This document shows positions 34,030 to 43,037 of a stretch of DNA of 64,000 nucleotides, piece after piece. Origin of the DNA: Methanobacteriota archaeon (GTDB taxonomy: Archaea; Halobacteriota; Methanomicrobia; Methanomicrobiales; Methanoculleaceae). Position numbers and translations under genes: made by a program. Under the pieces are notes generated by a model. That model ran no database searches and was not told where the DNA came from. It saw only the letters and a list, made by a program, of their open reading frames with translations. Each line of letters begins with the position of its first letter. Position 1 is the stretch's first letter. The stretch covers positions 3,917-67,916 of the forward strand of contig JAEWLJ010000002.1 in NCBI GenBank assembly GCA_023393455.1, in the 5' to 3' direction.

Positions 34030-35733
34030 ATGGCTGATGAAGAACAAAAACCGCCGTCCTACGAGGACCTATGCGCCAATTTCAAGATAGACGTCCCTGA
34101 ATACTATAACTTCGGCTTCGACGTGATCGACGCGTGGGCGAAGAAGGACCGGAACAAACTGGCGATGATCTGGGTCGACCAGAAAGGGAATGAGAAGAAA
34201 TACACCTTCTTCGACCTCATGCGCCTCTCGAATCAGGCCGTCAACATCTGCCTGAAGTACGGTATCAAGAAGGGCGACCGGGTGATGCTGATGCTCCCCC
34301 GGACGCCGGAATGGTGGATCTTCACCATCGCGCTCATCAAGCTCGGTGCGGTCTACTGCCCCGCGACGACGATGCTGACCCCCAAGGACCTGGAGTACCG
34401 CATCAAGGCGGCCGAGATCAGGATGATCATCACCATGGCCGAGCACGCGGACAAGGTCGAGGAGATCCGCGAAGAGTGCCCCACGCTCGCCGTCCGGCTG
34501 ATGATCGACGGCGTGCGGGACGGGTGGGTCAGCTACCCCGTCGAACTCGACTACCCCGCGCCCTGCTCGCACAAACTGGTGAACCTCCCGGGGATGCACC
34601 GGACCCGGTCGACGGACCCGCTGCTGATCTTCTTCACCTCCGGTACCACCGGCGAGCCGAAGATGGTGGTCCATGACCACTCCTACCCGCTCGGACACCT
34701 CGTCACCGCGCAGCTGTGGCACGACCTGCACCCGAATGACCTGCACCTCACCATCTCCGATACCGGCTGGGGGAAGAGCGCGTGGGGGAAACTCTTCGGC
34801 CAGTGGATCGTCGGCGCGTGCATCTTCGTCTACGACATCCGGGGCCGGTTCCATGCCACCGAGATCCTCCCGCTGCTGGAGAAGTACGGGGTCACGACGT
34901 TCTGCTGCCCCCCGACCATCTACCGGATGCTGATCCTCGCCGACCTCGACAAGTTCGATCTCGCCGACATGCGGCACTGCTGCAGCGCCGGCGAAGCACT
35001 CAACCCCGAGGTGATCCGGGCATGGGAGGAAGGGACCGGGAGGACGATCTATGAGGGCTACGGCCAGACCGAGACGGTGCTCTGCATCGGGACGCTCCCC
35101 GGCATGAAGCCCAAGCCCGGCTCGATGGGAAGGCCGATGCCGGGCTGGCATATCGAACTCCTCGCTGACGACGGCAACCAGGTGGGCGTCGGGGAGGAAG
35201 GGCGGATCGCAATCAAGGTCGATCCCCGGCCGGTCGGGCTCTTCACCGGTTACCTGAACAACGGCGATGAGAACCACAAGGTCTTCGCGGACGGGTTCTA
35301 CTTCACCGGCGACAAGGCCTACATGGACGAGGACGGCTACTTCTGGTTCATCGGGCGCGACGACGACGTCATCAAGTCGTCCGGCTACCGGATCGGGCCG
35401 TTCGAGGTCGAGAGCGCCCTCATGGAACACCCGGCCGTCCAGGAGGCGGCGGTCGTCGGGTCGCCCGACGTGCTCCGCGGGCTGGTCGTCAAGGCCTTCA
35501 TCGTCTTGAAGCCCGGGTACCGGCCCACGGAGTCGCTCATCAAGGACATCCAGAAGCAGGTCAAGAGCGTGACGGCGCCCTACAAATATCCGCGCCTGAT
35601 CGAGTTCGTGGAGTCGCTCCCGAAGACCATCTCCGGCAAGATCAGGCGGCACGAACTGCGCGAACTGGAGATGAGGCGGTTTACGGACAACAACTCCCGG
35701 TCTCCCCCTTCCGCCGGAGAGGGCGGGGAGTAA
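34030..35733 (+). CDS. AMP-forming acyl-CoA synthetase (medium-chain ACS-like)
   Basis: 567 residues. ANL-superfamily motifs: P-loop LLIFFTSGTTGEPKMVVH, EGYGQTETVLCIG, the hinge region YFTGDKAYMDEDGYFWFIGR and DDVIKSSGYRIGPFEVES, and the C-terminal catalytic lysine in PKTISGKIRRHELRE. It activates a carboxylic acid to acyl-AMP and then acyl-CoA. The N-terminal VPEYYNFGFDVIDAWAKKD is typical of the medium-chain/acetyl-CoA-synthetase-like group in methanogens; the acid itself cannot be told. A TATA-like GCTATAAACC lies about 38 nt upstream. Confidence 0.9.
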   Translation: MADEEQKPPSYEDLCANFKIDVPEYYNFGFDVIDAWAKKDRNKLAMIWVDQKGNEKKYTFFDLMRLSNQAVNICLKYGIKKGDRVMLMLPRTPEWWIFTIALIKLGAVYCPATTMLTPKDLEYRIKAAEIRMIITMAEHADKVEEIREECPTLAVRLMIDGVRDGWVSYPVELDYPAPCSHKLVNLPGMHRTRSTDPLLIFFTSGTTGEPKMVVHDHSYPLGHLVTAQLWHDLHPNDLHLTISDTGWGKSAWGKLFGQWIVGACIFVYDIRGRFHATEILPLLEKYGVTTFCCPPTIYRMLILADLDKFDLADMRHCCSAGEALNPEVIRAWEEGTGRTIYEGYGQTETVLCIGTLPGMKPKPGSMGRPMPGWHIELLADDGNQVGVGEEGRIAIKVDPRPVGLFTGYLNNGDENHKVFADGFYFTGDKAYMDEDGYFWFIGRDDDVIKSSGYRIGPFEVESALMEHPAVQEAAVVGSPDVLRGLVVKAFIVLKPGYRPTESLIKDIQKQVKSVTAPYKYPRLIEFVESLPKTISGKIRRHELRELEMRRFTDNNSRSPPSAGEGGE

Positions 35734-35819
35734 TTACCTTTATTTTGTTGGAGATGCTACAGTATTAGGCGCGAGGAACGCCGTGGCATGCCGACGGCGG
35801 AAGTTCGCCACCTTTTCGC

Positions 35820-35904
35820 GCGAGAGTTGCCAAGCCAGGTCAAAGGCGCCAGGTTCAGGGCCTGGTCTCGTAGGAGTTCGCCGGTTCGAATCCGGCCTCT
35901 CGCA
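35820..35904 (+). tRNA. tRNA-Leu (anticodon CAG)
   Basis: Acceptor stem GCGAGAG pairs with CTCTCGC before A73. The anticodon arm CCAGG-TTCAGGG-CCTGG gives CAG. A short variable stem (class II, as expected for leucine) precedes the T-arm GCCGG-TTCGAAT-CCGGC. No intron and CCA not encoded. 85 nt. Confidence 0.95.
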
Positions 35905-36129
35905 TCACTGTTTTATCACAATTAACCTTCTGAAAAGTGGGTTCGATTACCGGCTATCACATCCTTCCTCGGATCAAACGACCCGGCAGCGCAGAACATC
36001 CCTTCGACGATCGATCCAGGCGGTACGCCCCCCTGCCTGCCGAGGACAGCGCCGCAACCCTGCCCCGGGGCAGAATCGAGCTCTTTTAGTCCTCCTGTGC
36101 CAACCCTTGAACCCGGAGAGGCTACCGTT

Positions 36130-36618
36130 ATGGATACGCGCACCTTCGCTGCAAAGCCGGTCGGCATCGTGCATGCCGACAACGAATCGTTCTCGATCGA
36201 GGTTGCCGGGGGGTTCCGGCCCGCGCTCCAGGGACTGGAGGGGTTCAGTCATATCGTCGTGCTCTGGTGGGGCGACCGGGTCGATATACCGGAGTGCCGG
36301 AGCGAGACGGTCTGCAGAAAACCCTACGCAAGGGGCCCGGAGACGATCGGGGTCTTTGCCACCCGGTCTCCCGTCCGGCCGAACCCGATCGCGCTCTCGA
36401 TCGTCCCGGTCATCGGTCTCGATACCGCGTCCGGCACCATCAGGGTCGCGTACATCGATGCCGACGACGCGACGCCGGTGCTGGACATCAAGCCCTACTT
36501 CCCGGCCACCGAACGGGTTCGGGACGTGAGCGTGCCTGCCTGGTCGTCTCACTGGCCGCAGTGGTATGAAGACAACCCGGGGTTCGATTGGGCGGCGGAG
36601 TTTACCTTCGAGGAATGA
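36130..36618 (+). CDS. trmO: tRNA (N6-threonylcarbamoyladenosine37-N6)-methyltransferase TrmO
   Basis: 162 residues from the ATG at 36130, chosen for GGAGAGG upstream. UPF0066/TsaA fold: PVGIVHADNESFSIEV, LQGLEGFSHIVVLWWGDRV, GVFATRSPVRPNPIALSIV (the SAM-binding hallmark) and AYIDADDATPVLDIKPYFP. TrmO methylates t6A37 in tRNA-Thr in bacteria; the archaeal homologue probably modifies tRNA likewise. The C-terminal WPQWYEDNPGFDW part is short, as in archaeal forms. Located 225 nt after a tRNA gene. Confidence 0.9.
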   Translation: MDTRTFAAKPVGIVHADNESFSIEVAGGFRPALQGLEGFSHIVVLWWGDRVDIPECRSETVCRKPYARGPETIGVFATRSPVRPNPIALSIVPVIGLDTASGTIRVAYIDADDATPVLDIKPYFPATERVRDVSVPAWSSHWPQWYEDNPGFDWAAEFTFEE

Positions 36619-36665
36619 GGGATACAAAGAATCGCAACTGACCTTGCGGCGCAAAAAAAGTAGGG

Positions 36666-36920
36666 TTATTTGACCCTGCCAAACTCCTGGCTCACGTCCG
36701 CTGCGGACTGGAAGGACTTGTCCTGGAACATCTCGAGAACCTGGATCACCGCGTCGGGTGCGTTGTTCTTCCGTGCGTGGCTGATCAGGTCCTGTTTGCC
36801 GGCAGGGTAGTCCATGCCGCTGAGGTACTTCTGGAATGCAGATGCACTCAGCTCCTGGACAGAGGCAGCCTGGGCCGCAGAGGCAAGTCCACCTTTAACT
36901 GAAGGTCTTTCTTCTGCCAT
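36666..36920 (-). CDS. DUF2795 family small protein
   Basis: 84 residues from the ATG at 36920. The core SASAFQKYLSGMDYPAGKQD and LISHARKNNAPDAVIQVLE is the DUF2795 signature, preceded by an A/S-rich stretch. These small helical proteins are common in bacteria and archaea and unassigned. The C-terminus FQSAADVSQEFGRVK resembles relatives that occur near stress genes. A T-run follows the stop on the minus strand (36650-36656). Confidence 0.85.
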   Translation of the reverse strand: MAEERPSVKGGLASAAQAASVQELSASAFQKYLSGMDYPAGKQDLISHARKNNAPDAVIQVLEMFQDKSFQSAADVSQEFGRVK

Positions 36921-37249
36921 AATTCTCACCATCTCTCTAGACTTGCGTCCCGCATGCGAGACACACCCCCGCCCCATAGCTCAAGATGAATAAAAATGTT
37001 GCTGTGCTCTTTTGCTAAAATGTCCGTAATGCAATGAGAGATGATTTTGAGTCGTGTGCGCCGGCGTATCGGCCTGGTCTCGTCGTGTGCGCTGGCATCC
37101 CGGAAGGGACGGGCGGGTACAAACCGGACGGGATGGCGATGAACCGGTGACGGGACCGTCCGCGTTAGACAATCAGAGGTGAGGTTCACTTGAACCCCGA
37201 CTCTTTAAAAAGTAGTATAATTCAGATTGCTGTTCTTCCAGATGGGTAT
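36921..37249. other. Intergenic stretch without a gene
   Basis: About 330 nt between two leftward genes. A/T-rich segments near 36990-37015 and 37203-37217 could carry the DUF2795 promoter and the RRM gene terminator. No protein, RNA or repeat recognised. Confidence 0.35.
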
Positions 37250-37510
37250 TCAATACCGCTGGAAGTCGCTTCTCGGTCTCGGAGGCCTGGCCTCGTCGAT
37301 CTTTAACGTGCGGCCTTCATAGACCGTGTTGTTCAGGGCTTCCTTTGCTGCCTCAGCCTCTTCGGGGCTGGACATCTCGACGAACCCGAACCCTTTGCGC
37401 TCGATGACTCTGACGTCACTTACCGTCCCGTACTGGCTAAATAAGTCTTTCAACTGCTCCTCATTTACCGAGTAGGTGAGGTTACCGACGTACAGCTTGT
37501 TGCTTTCCAT
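37250..37510 (-). CDS. RRM-domain RNA-binding protein
   Basis: 86 residues, one RRM. RNP2 is KLYVGNLTYSV and RNP1 is RKGFGFVEMSS, followed by AAKEALNNTVYEGRTLKIDEA and an R/P-rich tail. Stand-alone RRM proteins of this type resemble cyanobacterial and plant glycine-rich RNA chaperones linked to cold response and are rare in archaea outside some methanogens. Single gene with TATA-like AATAATTAAGC upstream. Confidence 0.9.
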   Translation of the reverse strand: MESNKLYVGNLTYSVNEEQLKDLFSQYGTVSDVRVIERKGFGFVEMSSPEEAEAAKEALNNTVYEGRTLKIDEARPPRPRSDFQRY

Positions 37511-37807
37511 TCAAAGATCCTCTTCACAGATGTACGCTCAAAGCTTAATTATTCTTCGGAAGAAAAACAAGGAAGCGGTTTCGAGTCAGCTCTCCCGGCA
37601 GGTGGTCGCACCCGGTGCAGGTGCGGCGTCCTGAAGACCGGATCCCGGGCTGGATATCGTTGAGCTGGAAGTCCGGCCGGCCTGCGGGATCGCGGTTCTG
37701 CGGATCTCTCCGGCGAGAGATACTTTAATGGTGACCCGGGTCATTAATATATATTCCCAGGTAAATATTGGGCGTGATGCGCCGCCGCCTGCGAGGGAGT
37801 TGATTAA

Positions 37808-38125
37808 CTGACAAATACACGAGGACGCCAGAACAATGAAGGCGAAGAGATCATACGCGTACGGTTGCCGAAGAAGAGAAACCGGGAGATATTCGCCCGG
37901 GCCGACCTGATGCTCGGAGCAAACCACATCCGTGTCCGTTGCGAGGACGGCGTCACGCGTACGGGAAGGATCAAGGGTAAGATCAAGAAGCGACTCTGGA
38001 TACGCGAAGGCGACCTCCTGATCGTTGTCCCCTGGAGTTTCCAGGACGAGAAGTGCGATATCGTCTATCGATACATAAAGCCTCAAGTAGACTGGCTCAA
38101 GAAGCACAACTACCTCAGTCAGTAA
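37808..38125 (+). CDS. Translation initiation factor aIF1A
   Basis: 105 residues if started at a CTG at 37808; the frame shows TNTRGRQNNEGEEIIRVRLP, then NREIFARADLMLGANHIRVR and IKGKIKKRLWIREGDLLIVV, the standard eIF1A OB fold. No ATG or GTG exists in frame between the preceding TAA (37805-37807) and the conserved core. The only other start, TTG at 37865, would remove EEIIRVR, which the family keeps. GGGAG sits 8 nt before the CTG. aIF1A occupies the ribosomal A site with aIF2 during start selection. TATA-like ATTAATATATATT about 60 nt upstream. Confidence 0.9.
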   Translation: MTNTRGRQNNEGEEIIRVRLPKKRNREIFARADLMLGANHIRVRCEDGVTRTGRIKGKIKKRLWIREGDLLIVVPWSFQDEKCDIVYRYIKPQVDWLKKHNYLSQ

Positions 38126-38199
38126 CCCTCTGCATTTTGCGCGCCGGGCTGAGGCATCGTCTCCTTCCGGCAGGGCCCCATATCTGATCGGGGGCGGAC

Positions 38200-38400
38200 T
38201 TAATCCGGTTTCTGTCCTTTTTGAAGATCGTGAGCGATGGCGTTCGAGATATCCGCTGCGGTATCGGTATGCACCAGCACGAATGTTCTGCTCACCGACG
38301 CCGTTACGCCTGCCGCTAGCTGCGTGCCGAAGATGATGGGATGCAGGGCAGGGTATGACCATACCCCGCACGGAACCCCTGAAATCCTGATCACGTTCAC
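38200..38400 (-). CDS. Hypothetical protein
   Basis: 66 residues from a GTG at 38400. Composition is protein-like (YPALHPIIFGTQLAAGVTAS; TDTAADISNAIAHDLQKGQK), with the open frame extending about 20 codons upstream without a start. A TATA box TTATAAAAGG lies about 55-60 nt upstream. No family recognised. The complementary strand also has an open frame, but it has no promoter or ribosome site. Confidence 0.45.
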   Translation of the reverse strand: MNVIRISGVPCGVWSYPALHPIIFGTQLAAGVTASVSRTFVLVHTDTAADISNAIAHDLQKGQKPD

Positions 38401-38621
38401 CGTGTCTTCCCGCCTGATCCTGTAGTATTTTACAGATTCACCGGCAGAATAACCCTTTTATAATAGACGCCCCCTTCACCCGCCCCTCATGGAGAGAGAT
38501 GGATGACGGCAGGAGAGAGCACGAGAGCAAGAGGGGCAGGACTCTCGCCATACAACCTGGCAAAGCCCAATCGGTCACGCGGAAGAGAACAGAACCCTGC
38601 ACCGGGTGCAGGAGGCATCCG

Positions 38622-38993
38622 ATGGCGCAGATGAGGAAACGGGGTCTTGCATTCGCAGACGAAGCGACCCGTCAGCGGGTCGCGAGCGCCGGGGGCAGGG
38701 CGCCGCACACTGAGCGTGGCCTCCAGGCTGCAAGCACCGAGACCCGTCAGCGGGTCGCGAGCGCCGGGGGCAGGGCGCCGCACACTGAGCGAGGTCTCCA
38801 GGCTGCAAGCGCAGAGACCCGTCAGCGGGTCGCGAGCGCCGGAGGCAGAGCGCCGCACGAAGCACGAGGCCACCAGGCCGCCGATGAAGAGACACCGAGA
38901 CGTGTTGCACGGACCGGCGGGAGCTCCCCGCATGAGAAGCGGGGCTCCCGGAAAGGCACCCGTCTCGGGATCGGCAGGGAACTCTCCCCATAG
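38622..38993 (+). CDS. KGG-like stress repeat protein
   Basis: 123 residues from the ATG at 38622, which has an ideal ribosome site (GGAGG, 6 nt). After AQMRKRGLAFADEA come four tandem repeats of about 25 residues: ETRQRVASAGGRAPHTERGL three times in close form and PRRVARTGGSSPHEKRGS once. The GG-R/K-xxH-xxRG pattern resembles the KGG / con-10 family of small hydrophilic, stress-induced repeat proteins. It is very basic, lacks hydrophobic core and is probably disordered. Convergent with glgP, 15 nt from its end. Confidence 0.75.
   Translation: MAQMRKRGLAFADEATRQRVASAGGRAPHTERGLQAASTETRQRVASAGGRAPHTERGLQAASAETRQRVASAGGRAPHEARGHQAADEETPRRVARTGGSSPHEKRGSRKGTRLGIGRELSP
38660..38890 (+). repeat. 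75-bp tandem repeats inside the KGG-like gene
   Basis: Three consecutive 75-bp units, nearly identical at the DNA level, each with the palindrome ACCCGTCAGCGGGT followed by CGCGAGCGCCGG. A fourth unit is more diverged. The unit equals 25 codons, so changes in copy number would keep the frame. Confidence 0.8.
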
Positions 38994-39008
38994 CGATCCC
39001 GGCGTCGC

Positions 39009-41255
39009 TCACGGGGAGAAGGGATCGTCCGCTTCCGTTCCCTGCGCCCGCGGTTCCCAGGCCGGCGATCGCCGGGGTTCCGCCGCCGGGGTTCGGGCAT
39101 ATGCCGCCCCCGCAGCCTTCAGGAACGAGGGGTAGTACCGGGTAACGTACTCTTTCACCATCCGGCGGGACGAGAACCGGGGGGCGTTACTCTTGATCGA
39201 CTCTTTCATCATCTTCACCCAGCCGTGAGGAATATCGTCGATCGAACGGTCGTAGTAGAGCGGGACGACCTCCTTCTCCAGGAGGTCGTAGATCGTCGCC
39301 GCATCGACGGCGTTCCTCGCCTCACGGTCGGTTGCCGCTTCTTCCCCGAACGCCCATCCGTTTCTGCCGTTGTAGCCTTCGATCCACCACCCGTCCAGGA
39401 TGGAGAGGTTCAGCACCCCGTTGAGCGACGCCTTCATCCCGCTCGTTCCGCTCGCCTCCATCGGGGGCAGGGGGTTGTTCAGCCAGACGTCGACGCCGTG
39501 CACCAGGTACTGCGCCACCTGCTCGCCGTAGTCCTCGATGAACACGATACGTCCCCCGAATTCGGGCTGCTGTGCGTAACGGTAGATATTCTGGAGCACG
39601 CGCTTGCCATCGTTGTCGTTCGGGTGGGCCTTGCCGGCGAAGACGATCTGGACGGGGTACCAGGGGTTGTTCAGGATGCGCTTCAGCCGGTCGAGATCCT
39701 CAAAGATGAGGTGTGCCCGCTTGTAGGTCGAGAACCGCCGGGCAAACCCGATCGTCAGGACGGAGGGGTTGAGGAACGCCCCTTCCACCGCAGGGTTCGA
39801 TGTCCCTCTGCTGTCTGTCGCCCACTTAATCCGCTCCCGCTCCCGGATTCGGTGGATGAGTTTTCCCTTCAGGTGGAGATGGGCATCCCAGAGTTCATCG
39901 TCCGGAACTTCATCGATGAGTTCCCAGACCGCCGGGTCGTCATGCTCCGAGAGCCAGTCGGGAGAGGTCGGCCCGATGTAGCGGTCGTAGAGGCCCTTGA
40001 CCCGGGGGTTCAACCAGGTCGGGAGATGGACGCCGTTCGTGACATGGTCGATGGGCACCATCGTCTCGGGCATCTCCGGCCACAGGCAGTTCCACATCTG
40101 CCGGGTGACGGTCCCATTCGCGCACGAAACCCCGTTGTGGTGTGCGGAAGATCGCAGGGCGAACGCGGTCATGTTGAAGCCTGCGCCGGGGTTCTCGGGG
40201 TGGACGCCGAGTTGCAGGAACCGGGTCCGGTCAATGCCGAGCGCCGGGTAATACGTCTTGAAATAACGGTCGATGAGGTCTGCAGGGAATACGTCGTGGC
40301 CCGCCGGGACGGGCGTGTGCGTGGTGAAGATCGATGTCGCCTGAACCTCGCAGAAAGCCTCCTCGAACTCCATCCCCCGCTCGACCCGCTCCCGGATACG
40401 TTCGAGCAGCGCAAACGCCGGGTGGCCTTCGTTCAGGTGCACCGCCGAGTACTCGATACCGAGGGCGTGGAGCACCTTTCTCCCGCCGATGCCGAGGACG
40501 ATCTCCTGGCGGAGGCGCTGCTCCAGGTCTCCCGTGTAGAGCCGGGAGGATATGTCCCGGTTATGGGCGTCGTTGCAGGGGATATCCGTATCCAGGAGGT
40601 AGAGCGGCACCTTGCCGACCTGGACCTTCCAGACGCCGACATAGATGGGCGGGTCGATATGCGGGACCCGGACCACCAGATCTTCGCCGGACGCATCGAG
40701 CACCCGGGTGATCGGCGCTGCGGTGCGGTCGACCGGTTCGGTGATCCCCTCCTGCCAGCCGTCGGGGTTGATGTGCTGGTGCAGGTAGCCCTGCGAGTAC
40801 ATGAACCCGACGGCGACCATCGGGAGACCGAGGTCGCTCGCCTCTTTCAAGTGGTCGCCGGCCAGGAACCCAAGCCCTCCCGCGTAGAAGGGAAGCGAGT
40901 GATGGAGCCCGTATTCAGCCGAGAAATAGGCGATCGTGACTCTCGGGTGGTCGGGGAACTCCTGTGAGAACCAGGTCGCGTTGGCGGTCATGTAGCGTTT
41001 GAACCGGCGCATAACGATATCGTAGCGGTGAAGGTAGGCCGGGTTCTCAGCCGCCCGGTTCAGGAACTCGACCGGTATATCCCGGAGCATCCGGACCGGG
41101 TTATGGACGCTTGCCTTCCACGCCTGCTGGTTCACCTGCTTGAAGAGTATTCGGGCCTCTGGATTCCAGCTCCACCAGAGATTGTATGCGAGGTCGACGA
41201 GCCCGGAGATCCGTTCCGGGACGTGGGCAAACTGATCGTGTAGTGAATCCCCCAT
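39009..41255 (-). CDS. glgP: Alpha-glucan (glycogen) phosphorylase
   Basis: 748 residues, the shorter archaeal/bacterial phosphorylase type with DUF3417 N-terminus (LVDLAYNLWWSWNPEARILF). AYFSAEYGLHHSLPFYAGGLG, HLNEGHPAFALLE, TTHTPVPAGHD, VHLPTWL, and the PLP lysine in MEASGTSGMKASLNG near 607. It releases glucose-1-phosphate from alpha-glucan. The C-terminal 25 residues are P/R/E-rich and probably not structural. It has its own TATA box and ribosome site, and lies downstream of the amylase-synthase cluster. Confidence 0.95.
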   Translation of the reverse strand: MGDSLHDQFAHVPERISGLVDLAYNLWWSWNPEARILFKQVNQQAWKASVHNPVRMLRDIPVEFLNRAAENPAYLHRYDIVMRRFKRYMTANATWFSQEFPDHPRVTIAYFSAEYGLHHSLPFYAGGLGFLAGDHLKEASDLGLPMVAVGFMYSQGYLHQHINPDGWQEGITEPVDRTAAPITRVLDASGEDLVVRVPHIDPPIYVGVWKVQVGKVPLYLLDTDIPCNDAHNRDISSRLYTGDLEQRLRQEIVLGIGGRKVLHALGIEYSAVHLNEGHPAFALLERIRERVERGMEFEEAFCEVQATSIFTTHTPVPAGHDVFPADLIDRYFKTYYPALGIDRTRFLQLGVHPENPGAGFNMTAFALRSSAHHNGVSCANGTVTRQMWNCLWPEMPETMVPIDHVTNGVHLPTWLNPRVKGLYDRYIGPTSPDWLSEHDDPAVWELIDEVPDDELWDAHLHLKGKLIHRIRERERIKWATDSRGTSNPAVEGAFLNPSVLTIGFARRFSTYKRAHLIFEDLDRLKRILNNPWYPVQIVFAGKAHPNDNDGKRVLQNIYRYAQQPEFGGRIVFIEDYGEQVAQYLVHGVDVWLNNPLPPMEASGTSGMKASLNGVLNLSILDGWWIEGYNGRNGWAFGEEAATDREARNAVDAATIYDLLEKEVVPLYYDRSIDDIPHGWVKMMKESIKSNAPRFSSRRMVKEYVTRYYPSFLKAAGAAYARTPAAEPRRSPAWEPRAQGTEADDPFSP

Positions 41256-41290
41256 GAATTCTATCCCCTTTTGAGTTGTGTAATCTCAGG

Positions 41291-41306
41291 TTTATTATTA
41301 TATATG
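41291..41306 (-). promoter_or_regulatory. TATA box of glgP
   Basis: CATATATAATAATAAA on the minus strand, about 45 nt before the glgP ATG. A leader of about 20 nt with an AAGGGGATA ribosome site would follow. The remaining bases up to 41527 hold nothing I recognise. Confidence 0.6.
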
Positions 41307-41527
41307 TTTAAGGATTTTTTTAAAATAGTGAAAGAACGAGAAAATCAAGACATCATGGGCTTCTTTGGGAAGGCGAGAGCCGGAGAACATACCCCGGCGC
41401 ATGGTGGTTTCGTCCCGGGACCGGGATGGGTGGACGCTGCTCCGGGGGTGCGGGGGCCGCTCGAACGCCCCCTCCACCGGGGCCTCCTGCGCGGGCGCAA
41501 TACCTCATATCGCGAAGCCAGGCAGCC

Positions 41528-43024
41528 TCATCTCCTTCCGTATATCTCCGTCACCTCGGTGAACTCCCGGAGGGCCTCCTCCCCCGCCTGATTCGGCCGG
41601 AGCCGCCACTCCCAGTTCCCCTCCGTCGTGCCCGGCCGGTTCATCCGCGCCTCCTCCCCGAGACCGAGGATGTCCTGCATCGGGACGATGACGGTACTGG
41701 CAGGGGAGAGCATCGCGAGACGGATGAGGATCCGGTGTACCTGGTCGGTGCCGACCCGCCCTCCGATGTAGCGGAAGAGCAGGTCCTTCTGGTCGTCGGA
41801 GGTCTCGTGCTCGAACCATCCCCGGATGGTGTTGTTGTCGTGCGTCCCCGTGTAGGCGACGCAGTCCCGTGTGATGTTGTGCGGCGCGTGAGGGTTCCGC
41901 GCGACGTCGCCGGAGAGACCGAAGGTCAGGACCTTCATCCCCGCGAACCCGAAGTAGGCCATCATCTCGTGGACGTCGGGGGTGATGTAGCCGAGGTCTT
42001 CGGCGATGATAGGAAGACACGGCCGGCTCCGCACGAGCAGGGTGAAGAGGTCCCGGCCGGGGGCATCGACCCAGCGCCCGTTCTCCGCGGTCTCATCGCC
42101 GGCAGGCACCTCCCAGTACTGCACGAACCCCCGGAAATGGTCGAGGCGCAGCCGGTCGACGAGGGCGAGGGTGCGTTCGATCCGGCTCTCCCACCACGCG
42201 AACCCCTGCTCCCGGTGCGCGTCCCAGTTGTAGACCGGGTTCCCCCAGAGTTGCCCCGTATCGCTGAACGCATCAGGGGGCACGCCCGAGACGGCGCTCG
42301 GTCTCTTCTGCTCGTCGAGTTTGAAGAGACCCGGGTTCGCCCAGACATCGACGCTGTCGTAGGTGAGGTAGATGGGGATATCGCCGATGATCTGGAGGTG
42401 GCGTGCACGGCAGTGGACTTTCAGCGCCTGCCACTGGCGGTCGAAGACATACTGGAGAAACTTCTCCCGGAAGATCCGGTCGGCAAGTTCCGTGCCGTGT
42501 TTTTCGAGCGCCTCCTCGTGCCGGTCCCGGATCCCGGCCGGCCAATCGCTCCAGACCTTCCCGGAGAACCGCTCTTTGAGGGCGACGAAGATGGCGTAGT
42601 CGTTGAGCCACGACGTGTTGCCGGCCGCAAAATCCTCGTAGCGAAAATCGTCCTGGTGTTCCTTGAACCGCTCAAACGCTCTATCGAAGAGGCCGTTCTT
42701 GTAGTCGAGAACCGCACGATAGTCGACCCGATCTATGGGAAATTCCGGTGGGTCTGCGATATCCTCCGGGGCGAGGAGACCGTCTGCGACCATCTGCTCG
42801 GGGCTGATGAGCCAGGTGTTTCCTGCGAACGCCGACGTGCCCTGGTAAGGTGAGTTGGCGAACTCCGGGCACGTCGGGTTGAGCGGGAGGATCTGCCAGT
42901 AGCGCTGCCCGGTAGCGGCGAGGAGGTCCGCGAACCGGTGCGCCGCGGGCCCGAGATCTCCGATCCCGTATGCCGACGGGAGCGACGTTATGTGCAGGAG
43001 AATTCCGCTGCTCCGCCTGTTCAT
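41528..43024 (-). CDS. malQ: 4-alpha-glucanotransferase (amylomaltase, GH77)
   Basis: 498 residues. Opening RRSSGILLHITSLPSAYGIG and DLGPAAHRFADLL; WQILPLNPT; the GH77 nucleophile region RLDHFRGFVQYWEVP near 300; acid/base IIAEDLGYITPDV near 340; and GTHDNNTIRGWFE. It moves glucan segments between chains, feeding phosphorylase with usable ends. It starts 13 nt after the GH57 gene stop, in the same cluster. Complete. Confidence 0.95.
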   Translation of the reverse strand: MNRRSSGILLHITSLPSAYGIGDLGPAAHRFADLLAATGQRYWQILPLNPTCPEFANSPYQGTSAFAGNTWLISPEQMVADGLLAPEDIADPPEFPIDRVDYRAVLDYKNGLFDRAFERFKEHQDDFRYEDFAAGNTSWLNDYAIFVALKERFSGKVWSDWPAGIRDRHEEALEKHGTELADRIFREKFLQYVFDRQWQALKVHCRARHLQIIGDIPIYLTYDSVDVWANPGLFKLDEQKRPSAVSGVPPDAFSDTGQLWGNPVYNWDAHREQGFAWWESRIERTLALVDRLRLDHFRGFVQYWEVPAGDETAENGRWVDAPGRDLFTLLVRSRPCLPIIAEDLGYITPDVHEMMAYFGFAGMKVLTFGLSGDVARNPHAPHNITRDCVAYTGTHDNNTIRGWFEHETSDDQKDLLFRYIGGRVGTDQVHRILIRLAMLSPASTVIVPMQDILGLGEEARMNRPGTTEGNWEWRLRPNQAGEEALREFTEVTEIYGRR

Positions 43025-43037
43025 GCCCGCTCCCCTC

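Noticed and set aside
35783..36529. Plus-strand frame running through the tRNA-Leu gene into trmO
   Set aside because: It covers a tRNA and overlaps trmO in another frame, with basic low-complexity sequence.
37586..38371. 261-codon minus-strand frame opposite aIF1A
   Set aside because: It is antisense to a clearly conserved gene and continues through its promoter.
38660..38890. Regular 75-bp direct repeats that could be mistaken for a CRISPR array
   Set aside because: Unit length equals 25 codons, the frame is open throughout with an ideal ribosome site, there are no unique spacers between the units, and no cas genes are nearby.
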